A stretch of 64,000 nt of DNA from Terebella lapidaria (Eukaryota; Annelida; Polychaeta; Terebellida; Terebellidae), in contig OX424562.1 in assembly GCA_949152475.1 (NCBI GenBank), positions 39,108,157-39,172,156 on the forward strand. The letters are read 5' to 3'. Position 1 is the first letter of the stretch. Each line of letters opens with the position of its first letter. The notes beneath the pieces are model-generated. The model was not told the DNA's origin. It made no database searches and was given only the letters and a program-made list of their open reading frames with translations. This document shows, piece by piece, positions 13,616-22,707 of this stretch. The translations under genes were made by a program, and so were the position numbers.

Positions 13616-14096
13616 TCTCAGCAGCACTGGTTTGATATTGTTGTGTTAATGATTATTTGAACGATAATCACCTGCCTATATACCCTGTTTTGAGCGTCAC
13701 CAACTCAGCAAACCAATGAACTGCCTTCCAGATCACACATATGCACTGAGTAGATCAGTCCCACTCTGTGTCCCGTACACATCATTGATCACAGAGTGTC
13801 CCTCTGAACTGATTAGTCATGGTTAATGGAACATTCCAGATCAAAAGGTCATCCTTGCTGACATATCCTCTGATCGTTTTGTTGTATTTTCTTCAAAGAA
13901 ACTTTTATTGCATTTATCAGTTGCTGATTGCAATCGCCCTTGTGAATTCATTTGCCTTCTAATAAGACCTGTATTGGAATCCACCCAATGCAATATGTCA
14001 AAGTATTGTGAATTTTCTGTAGGATTCAATCAAAATATCACATGCAGGTGTTGCCCAAGCTTTGTATATTGAACATAAATACATAAAAAAAATTAA

Positions 14097-14178
14097 CGCT
14101 GCGAGCAGGGTTCGAACCTGCGCGGGAAAATCCCATTGGATTTCGAGTCCAACGCCTTAACCACTCGGCCATCACAGC
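14097..14178 (-). tRNA. tRNA-Ser(CGA), array unit 6
   Basis: Identical to the unit 1 gene. This unit has lost two bases about 200 bp to the right of the tRNA, which does not touch the gene or its signals. Confidence 0.95.
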
Positions 14179-15467
14179 TGACAATACTTCGTCATATCAA
14201 CAACGAAAATGGGAAAATCATGCAATGATACAGAGACGCTAAATGCATCATACCTTTCTTGTTGGATCTGTTCACTTAGCTGATTGCTGCTGGGTTGGAG
14301 TCCAATTATTGGTCGTATTTAAATCAATGTTGAATTGGGCAACCTCGGTCGTGCATTTCATCTTTCAAAGAAAAAGCAGTTGATAGTATGACAGTATGAT
14401 TATAGTCCTTCAAAAATCGTGTCACTATGGAGCATGATAGTACCAGTTTTTCATAAAACGACGCTGAAGAGGACCCCTGTCAATTTGGTCCATTTTCAGA
14501 TTGCAATTGCCGTGCTAGCATACATACAGCAAAACCTTTCTCTACTCCAAATCCCGGGGAGTACCATCAGGATTTTTGTTTTTCCCAAAACCAGAATTAT
14601 ACACGCACGCAAAATAAACCAGCACGTCTATCAATATCGCTGTGCGTGGTCTCCCTAGGCAACCATACATCTGGCGACATGACGTCACTTAAAATGGAAT
14701 CCTCAATGTGTGAGGCTTCCCCACGTCTATTCCTGGCTTATAGCCTGCTGTTGCATGCGCATTGCTATGTTGGTACAGGTCATAGTGCATATTCAGAGAC
14801 CAGGATTTTGGCGTGACACGTATGTATGGATCGAGGTGACAGTTGTGGAAATAAACATTACTGATGTATATTATACTGGAATATGACAGTATTGGATGGT
14901 TTTGAACGAAATATTGGCAAATGTTTTCTGTTGATAGACCTGATTACATCGTCAAGTTCATGCCTGTCTTGCTGCCGACCAACTTGATGCAAGTCATTCA
15001 AAATACCATATTGTGTGCGGATGGCCTGACCATGTGCCACTGCAATTCTCGTGCCTTATCACACAGGCGTACTGTGCTATGACCCTGAATCTTCAATTGT
15101 TGCTAATATTAAAAGTGCACCATAACCTAGAAATAATATTCCGATTGACTAAATTATCACATAAACATTCACAGAAACAGAGTTGTGGTGGGCATGCATG
15201 TTGCATGCAAACTGTGTGCTCTAACAGGATGGTTCGAACTGGTTGCATTGTGTCACGATTTAATCAACCATTATTCTTTATTTCATATCTCGCAAGACAT
15301 AAACAAAGTCTATAGACCAGCTTTGATTATCCAAATTCAAGCTGTTCATCTGGTAGATGGATATTTCAGGGATAAGTTTTATAACTAAATGAAGTGGCAG
15401 AAATAAAAATGTTTTGCAACAGCTATTTATTGCTACATACGTGAACATTTGTAAAACAAACAAAAAA

Positions 15468-16324
15468 TCAATGCCACCAATTATACTGGAGAGTGTTAGA
15501 ATAGTCTTGGGTGAAAGCACAATACAGTTCAGAAACATCACACTCGAGGCTTGAGGTGGAGAATTTCATTTCTGTCTTGATGTCAGAAACACAAGGCGTC
15601 ACTTCTGATGCAGTAGATGGCGCTGCAGATTTAATTTGTTCCTGTCGTAGTTGTTTGGCAGCTTTCACCAGTTTGGCTTTCTTGTAGCGGTCACTGCCCT
15701 CCTTGAAACGAGATCGCCGCCGGAGAAGACTGCCACTGTCGAACATATCCTCAAAAGCTGGATCTATGGCCCACAAGCAACCCTTGTCGCCAGGTCGACG
15801 AACAGTTTTCACAAAACAGTCATTGAGTGTCAAGTTGTGACGAATGGTGCCATGCCACTTCTTGTTTGAACAATAATATGAGAAACGACCTTCGATGTAC
15901 TTAATGATCTCACGAAGTGTGGCTCTTTTCTCAGGGAGTTTACAATGGCCATAGAGATGAGAGCGATGTAGCTGTATGGTGGTTTCCCACTTCGTAGAGG
16001 TCGCTTGCGAGGGTGGGAATCTCCCTTCACATGATCTGTCACTTCTCTGGTGGCGTTTAAGTCACCAAGTCTTGCATTCACTTCACTTGCGATTGGTGAT
16101 TCTTTAACACCATATGGAAGAGGAACACTGGCCAGACTGGGAGAGTTCAGGTTGCTAGAACGTGTCTCTGTGTAGCTTCCAGAATATGGAAGTACATGCA
16201 ACACATGACTCTCATGGTGCGTGCTTGGAGTGATGTAGTCAGGTGGATATTGGAATCCGTACTGATGATTGCCCAACTGCAAACTGCCCTGAACATGGGG
16301 ATATGTTGGATGATAGTTAAACAT
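15468..16324 (-). pseudogene. Forkhead (FoxE-like) copy 6, frameshifted
   Basis: Same frameshift and Ala variant. The unit around it is 2709 bp and has a private C to A change near 15178 in the spacer. Confidence 0.85.
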
Positions 16325-16805
16325 TCTCAGCAGCACTGGTTTGATATTGTTGTGTTAATGATTATTTGAACGATAATCACCTGCCTATATACCCTGTTTT
16401 GAGCGTCACCAACTCAGCAAACCAATGAACTGCCTTCCAGATCACACATATGCACTGAGTAGATCAGTCCCACTCTGTGTCCCGTACACATCATTGATCA
16501 CAGAGTGTCCCTCTGAACTGATTAGTCATGGTTAATGGAACATTCCAGATCAAAAGGTCATCCTTGCTGACATATCCTCTGATCGTTTTGTTGTATTTTC
16601 TTCAAAGAAACTTTTATTGCATTTATCAGTTGCTGATTGCAATCGCCCTTGTGAATTCATTTGCCTTCTAATAAGACCTGTATTGGAATCCACCCAATGC
16701 AATATGTCAAAGTATTGTGAATTTTCTGTAGGATTCAATCAAAATATCACATGCAGGTGTTGCCCAAGCTTTGTATATTGAACATAAATACATAAAAAAA
16801 ATTAA

Positions 16806-16887
16806 CGCTGCGAGCAGGGTTCGAACCTGCGCGGGAAAATCCCATTGGATTTCGAGTCCAACGCCTTAACCACTCGGCCATCACAGC
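16806..16887 (-). tRNA. tRNA-Ser(CGA), array unit 7
   Basis: Identical to the unit 1 gene, with its own T8 terminator. Confidence 0.95.
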
Positions 16888-18178
16888 TGACAATACTTCG
16901 TCATATCAACAACGAAAATGGGAAAATCATGCAATGATACAGAGACGCTAAATGCATCATACCTTTCTTGTTGGATCTGTTCACTTAGCTGATTGCTGCT
17001 GGGTTGGAGTCCAATTATTGGTCGTATTTAAATCAATGTTGAATTGGGCAACCTCGGTCGTGCATTTCATCTTTCAAAGAAAAAGCAGTTGATAGGGTAT
17101 GACAGTATGATTATAGTCCTTCAAAAATCGTGTCACTATGGAGCATGATAGTACCAGTTTTTCATAAAACGACGCTGAAGAGGACCCCTGTCAATTTGGT
17201 CCATTTTCAGATTGCAATTGCCGTGCTAGCATACATACAGCAAAACCTTTCTCTACTCCAAATCCCGGGGAGTACCATCAGGATTTTTGTTTTTCCCAAA
17301 ACCAGAATTATACACGCACGCAAAATAAACCAGCACGTCTATCAATATCGCTGTGCGTGGTCTCCCTAGGCAACCATACATCTGGCGACATGACGTCACT
17401 TAAAATGGAATCCTCAATGTGTGAGGCTTCCCCACGTCTATTCCTGGCTTATAGCCTGCTGTTGCATGCGCATTGCTATGTTGGTACAGGTCATAGTGCA
17501 TATTCAGAGACCAGGATTTTGGCGTGACACGTATGTATGGATCGAGGTGACAGTTGTGGAAATAAACATTACTGATGTATATTATACTGGAATATGACAG
17601 TATTGGATGGTTTTGAACGAAATATTGGCAAATGTTTTCTGTTGATAGACCTGATTACATCGTCAAGTTCATGCCTGTCTTGCTGCCGACCAACTTGATG
17701 CAAGTCATTCAAAATACCATATTGTGTGCGGATGGCCTGACCATGTGCCACTGCAATTCTCGTGCCTTATCACACAGGCGTACTGTGCTATGACCCTGAA
17801 TCTTCAATTGTTGCTAATATTAAAAGTGCACCATAACCTAGAAATAATATTCCGATTGACTAAATTATCACATAAACATTCACAGAAACCGAGTTGTGGT
17901 GGGCATGCATGTTGCATGCAAACTGTGTGCTCTAACAGGATGGTTCGAACTGGTTGCATTGTGTCACGATTTAATCAACCATTATTCTTTATTTCATATC
18001 TCGCAAGACATAAACAAAGTCTATAGACCAGCTTTGATTATCCAAATTCAAGCTGTTCATCTGGTAGATGGATATTTCAGGGATAAGTTTTATAACTAAA
18101 TGAAGTGGCAGAAATAAAAATGTTTTGCAACAGCTATTTATTGCTACATACGTGAACATTTGTAAAACAAACAAAAAA

Positions 18179-19035
18179 TCAATGCCACCAATTATACTGG
18201 AGAGTGTTAGAATAGTCTTGGGTGAAAGCACAATACAGTTCAGAAACATCACACTCGAGGCTTGAGGTGGAGAATTTCATTTCTGTCTTGATGTCAGAAA
18301 CACAAGGCGTCACTTCTGATGCAGTAGATGGCGCTGCAGATTTAATTTGTTCCTGTCGTAGTTGTTTGGCAGCTTTCACCAGTTTGGCTTTCTTGTAGCG
18401 GTCACTGCCCTCCTTGAAACGAGATCGCCGCCGGAGAAGACTGCCACTGTCGAACATATCCTCAAAAGCTGGATCTATGGCCCACAAGCAACCCTTGTCG
18501 CCAGGTCGACGAACAGTTTTCACAAAACAGTCATTGAGTGTCAAGTTGTGACGAATGGTGCCATGCCACTTCTTGTTTGAACAATAATATGAGAAACGAC
18601 CTTCGATGTACTTAATGATCTCACGAAGTGTGGCTCTTTTCTCAGGGAGTTTACAATGGCCATAGAGATGAGAGCGATGTAGCTGTATGGTGGTTTCCCA
18701 CTTCGTAGAGGTCGCTTGCGAGGGTGGGAATCTCCCTTCACATGATCTGTCACTTCTCTGGTGGCGTTTAAGTCACCAAGTCTTGCATTCACTTCACTTG
18801 CGATTGGTGATTCTTTAACACCATATGGAAGAGGAACACTGGCCAGACTGGGAGAGTTCAGGTTGCTAGAACGTGTCTCTGTGTAGCTTCCAGAATATGG
18901 AAGTACATGCAACACATGACTCTCATGGTGCGTGCTTGGAGTGATGTAGTCAGGTGGATATTGGAATCCGTACTGATGATTGCCCAACTGCAAACTGCCC
19001 TGAACATGGGGATATGTTGGATGATAGTTAAACAT
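18179..19035 (-). pseudogene. Forkhead (FoxE-like) copy 7, frameshifted
   Basis: Same frameshift and Ala variant. It is the last copy that still has the 5' part of the gene. Confidence 0.85.
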
Positions 19036-19516
19036 TCTCAGCAGCACTGGTTTGATATTGTTGTGTTAATGATTATTTGAACGATAATCACCTGCCTATA
19101 TACCCTGTTTTGAGCGTCACCAACTCAGCAAACCAATGAACTGCCTTCCAGATCACACATATGCACTGAGTAGATCAGTCCCACTCTGTGTCCCGTACAC
19201 ATCATTGATCACAGAGTGTCCCTCTGAACTGATTAGTCATGGTTAATGGAACATTCCAGATCAAAAGGTCATCCTTGCTGACATATCCTCTGATCGTTTT
19301 GTTGTATTTTCTTCAAAGAAACTTTTATTGCATTTATCAGTTGCTGATTGCAATCGCCCTTGTGAATTCATTTGCCTTCTAATAAGACCTGTATTGGAAT
19401 CCACCCAATGCAATATGTCAAAGTATTGTGAATTTTCTGTAGGATTCAATCAAAATATCACATGCAGGTGTTGCCCAAGCTTTGTATATTGAACATAAAT
19501 ACATAAAAAAAATTAA

Positions 19517-19598
19517 CGCTGCGAGCAGGGTTCGAACCTGCGCGGGAAAATCCCATTGGATTTCGAGTCCAACGCCTTAACCACTCGGCCATCACAGC
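19517..19598 (-). tRNA. tRNA-Ser(CGA), array unit 8 (edge unit)
   Basis: Still identical to the unit 1 gene, although the right half of this unit has diverged. It is the last intact tRNA of the array. Confidence 0.95.
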
Positions 19599-20889
19599 TG
19601 ACAATACTTCGTCATATCAACAACGAAAATGGGAAAATCATGCAATGATACAGAGACGCTAAATGCATCATACCTTTCTTGTTGGATCTGTTCACTTAGC
19701 TGATTGCTGCTGGGTTGGAGTCCAATTATTGGTCGTATTTAAATCAATGTTGAATTGGGCAACCTCGGTCGTGCATTTCATCTTTCAAAGAAAAAGCAGT
19801 TGATAGGGTATGACAGTATGATTATAGTCCTTCAAAAATCGTGTCACTATGGAGCATGATAGTACCAGTTTTTCATAAAACGACGCTGAAGAGGACCCCT
19901 GTCAATTTGGTCCATTTTCAGATTGCAATTGCCGTGCTAGCATACATACAGCAAAACCTTTCTCTACTCCAAATCCCGGGGAGTACCATCAGGATTTTTG
20001 TTTTTCCCAAAACCAGAATTATACACGCACGCAAAATAAACCAGCACGTCTATCAATATCGCTGTGCGTGGTCTCCCTAGGCAACCATACATCTGGCGAC
20101 ATGACGTCACTTAAAATGGAATCCTCAATGTGTGAGACTTCCCCACGTCTATTCCTGGCTTATAGCCTGCTGTTGCATGCGCATTGCTATGTTGGTACAG
20201 GTCATAGTGCATATTCAGAGACCAGGATTTTGGCGTGACACGTATGTATGGATCGAGGTGACAGTTGTGGAAATAAACATTACTGATGTATATTATACTG
20301 GAATATGACAGTATTGGATGGTTTTGAACGAAATATTGGCAAATGTTTTCTGTTGATAGACCTGATTACATCGTCAAGTTCATGCCTGTCTTGCTGCCGA
20401 CCAACTTGATGCAAGTCATTCAAAATACCATATTGTGTGCGGATGGCCTGACCTTGTGCCACTGCAATTCTCGTGCCTTATCACACAGGCGTACTGTGCT
20501 ATGACCCTGAATCTTCAATTGTTGCTAATATTAAAAGTGCACCATAACCTAGAAATAATATTCCGATTGACTAAATTATCACATAAACATTCACAGAAAC
20601 CGAGTTGTGGTGGGCATGCATGTTGCATGCAAACTGTGTGCTCTAACAGGATGGTTCGAACTGGTTGCATTGTGTCACGATTTAATCAACCATTATTCTT
20701 TATTTCATATCTCGCAAGACATAAACAAAGTCTATAGACCAGCTTTGATTATCCAAATTCAAGCTGTTCATCTGGTAGATGGATATTTCAGGGATAAGTT
20801 TTATAACTAAATGAAGTGGCAGAAATAAAAATGTTTTGTAACAGCTATTTATTGCTACATACGTGAACATTTGTAAAACAAACAAAAAA

Positions 20890-21640
20890 TCAATGCCAAC
20901 AATTATACTGGAGAGTGTTAGAATAGTCTTGGGTGAAAGCACAATACAGTTCAGAAACATCACACTCGAGGCTTGAGGTGGAGAATTTCATTTCTGTCTT
21001 GATGTCAGAAACACAAGGCGTCACTTCTGATGCAGTAGATGGCGCTGCAGATTTAATTTGTTCCTGTCGTAGTTGTTTGGCAGCCTTCACCAGTTTGGCT
21101 TTCTTGTAGCGGTCACTGCCCTCCTTGAAACGAGATCGCCGCCGGAGAAGACTGCCACTGTCGAACATATCCTCAAAAGCTGGATCTGTGGCCCACAAGC
21201 AACCCTTGTCGCCAGGTCGACGAACAGTTTTCACAAAACAGTCATTGAGTGTCAAGTTGTGACGAATGGTGCCATGCCACTTCTTGTTTGAACAATAATA
21301 TGAGAAACGACCTTCGATGTACTTAATGATCTCACGAAGTGTGGCTCTTTTCTCAGGAGAGTTTACAATGGCCATAGAGATGAGAGCGATGTAGCTGTAT
21401 GGTGGTTTCCCACTTCGTAGAGGTCGCTTGCGAGGGTGGGAATCTCCCTTCACATGATCTGTCACTTCTCTGGTGGCGTTTAAGTCACCAAGTCTTGCAT
21501 TCACTTCACTTGCGATTGGTGATTATTTAACACCATATGGAAGAGGAACACTGGCCAAACTGGGAGAGTTCAGGTTGCTAGAAGGTGTCCCTGTGTAGCT
21601 TCCAGAATATGGAAGTACATGCAACACATGACTCTCATGG
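20890..21640 (-). pseudogene. Forkhead (FoxE-like) edge copy 8: domain open, 5' end lost
   Basis: This copy lacks the one-base deletion, so the forkhead domain reads through ([19 protein letters not shown] to [10 protein letters not shown]), followed by the tail to the stop at 20890. A GAA to TAA change near 21525 stops the frame about 40 residues before the domain. The first about 35 codons are absent because homology ends near 21640. After the stop the first in-frame ATG is inside the domain, so only a non-ATG start such as GTG at 21502-21504 could give a whole domain. The recognition helix reads [15 protein letters not shown], with Gly where almost all forkhead proteins have the base-contacting Asn of NSIRHN. 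It may be the closest relic of the founding gene. Confidence 0.8.
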
Positions 21641-21735
21641 ATCTCCTTGGATTCTTTCCCCATTTTTCTCTTTCTTCTCTTCTTCCCCCTTTCCTTCCTT
21701 TCTCTTTCCCCTTCCTAGCAGTCCCTTATGCCCTT
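21641..21735. other. Array breakpoint and pyrimidine-rich tract
   Basis: Identity to the array stops in the middle of the forkhead 5' coding region near 21640. About 70 bases rich in C and T follow on the plus strand. No gene is visible. Open frames crossing this tract on the plus strand are low in complexity and not credible. Confidence 0.6.
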
Positions 21736-21742
21736 TTTCTAA

Positions 21743-21812
21743 CCAGTGGTTATGGCGTCGGACTCGAAATCCAATGGGATTTTCCGTGCAGGTTCGAACC
21801 CTGCTCGCAGCG
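21743..21812 (+). pseudogene. Decayed, 5'-truncated tRNA-Ser outside the array, inverted
   Basis: From the D-arm remnant (CAGTGGTTATGGCG) through anticodon loop CTCGAAA, variable arm, T arm (GCAGGTTCGAACCCTGC) and 3' acceptor strand TCGCAGCG this matches the array tRNA, but on the opposite strand. The 5' acceptor strand and most of the D arm are replaced, and the anticodon stem has a mismatch. A TTTT follows at 21813. It looks like a fragment left at a rearrangement point, or a retroposed tRNA. Confidence 0.75.
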
Positions 21813-21816
21813 TTTT

Positions 21817-22317
21817 CCAGTAACGCGCTGGCCGAATTTTTGACTAATTGAATACGTTGGATAATATAGAATGGACTGTAAGAAACTAGAGCTTTGAGTT
21901 AATATTCTTCATACATATCCGTCACTTGTACAGATAGCAGTAGCAGGCTTTGTGACTATAACGATAAATACACAAGGCACTGTACTGTCATTCTTTGTGA
22001 TTAATAAACAGCAAACTAAGAGGTCGACTATATCATTACAACTGATGATGTTGTTGCGTACCTCACTTAGTAAAAAGCGATTAGATCTTCATGGCTTATC
22101 GTGGTATATCAACCAAATGGAAGATTCAGTTCACACTGCATCAGGTGTTCCCGTATCATGTCTGTTATCAAAGTTTGTAATCAACCACGCATTCTATACC
22201 TGTTTATCGGTGTAAACTGTTTGCTGCGATTTTTGAAATTATTTTTTTTATCTTAACTTCCAAGTCACACACTTCGACAGATAATATTCGTCAAAATCAC
22301 AATTTTGTTTTAGACTG
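21817..22317. other. Intergenic spacer
   Basis: AT-rich sequence between the array edge and the 3' end of the receptor gene. Short open frames only; nothing recognised. Confidence 0.5.
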
Positions 22318-22323
22318 TTTATT
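22318..22323 (-). promoter_or_regulatory. Candidate polyadenylation signal of the receptor gene
   Basis: AATAAA on the minus strand, about 240 bases after the receptor stop codon, which would fit a short 3' untranslated region. The 22318-22560 stretch would then be that region. Positional evidence only. Confidence 0.35.
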
Positions 22324-22560
22324 AGAAAGGCATATCAGCATTACAATACAATTCCATAACTGGCACAAAACATAACATGTACATAATATTTAACAATATT
22401 AACGAACCAGACGCTTTTTTTTTTCACCAAGAATAATTTCACAAAGCGATATGTTCATAAATTGAACGACATCAAGTCAGGCTTGTCACTACGTAAGTGT
22501 AACGCAAGCCTTTCACAGCGTGCAAATGTTCACGAGATCACTATGGAGATTCAGGTGCGT

Positions 22561-22707
22561 TCAGTTGTGATAGAGTGGAGGTGTGTTGTCGTATATCGTG
22601 CTAGACTGCAGCACAATCCCCACGGTACCGACAAAACAGGCCGTGGTGAATATCCAGAGAAACAGCCTATCGAGAACCAGTGCCACGTACTTCCAATCCT
22701 CTCGCAC
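22561..22707 (-). CDS. Receptor exon 7, TM4 and C terminus
   Basis: Encodes [20 protein letters not shown] and on through TM4 to NTPPLYHN and TGA at 22561-22563. The match to the EDWKYVAMVIDRLFLW motif is clear. Acceptor CCAG. Confidence 0.95.
   Translation of the reverse strand: MREDWKYVALVLDRLFLWIFTTACFVGTVGIVLQSSTIYDNTPPLYHN

Larger units (their letters stand above)
1..21640. repeat. Tandem array of a 2711-bp unit carrying tRNA-Ser and a forkhead pseudogene
   Basis: Using the window start as phase, units begin at 1, 2712, 5423, 8134, 10845, 13556, 16265 and 18976. Seven are complete and the eighth breaks off near 21640. The period is 2711 bp except unit 6 (2709 bp, two bases lost near 14386). 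Units 1 to 7 differ by only a handful of bases: a G/A change near 2080 shared by units 1 and 4, and a C/A change near 15178 in unit 6. Unit 8 matches the others to about 20130, then carries at least eleven differences up to its end. Each unit has one tRNA-Ser and one forkhead copy, both on the minus strand. The left end lies outside the window. Near identity means recent amplification or ongoing homogenisation; an assembly effect on copy number cannot be excluded. Confidence 0.97.

Noticed and set aside
1-21640. Array as a ribosomal, 5S or histone gene cluster
   Set aside because: No rRNA, 5S or histone sequence in the unit. The only genes are tRNA-Ser and forkhead.
21585-21851. Plus-strand open frames across the pyrimidine tract
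   Set aside because: Low-complexity translation of a C/T-rich stretch and a tRNA fragment.
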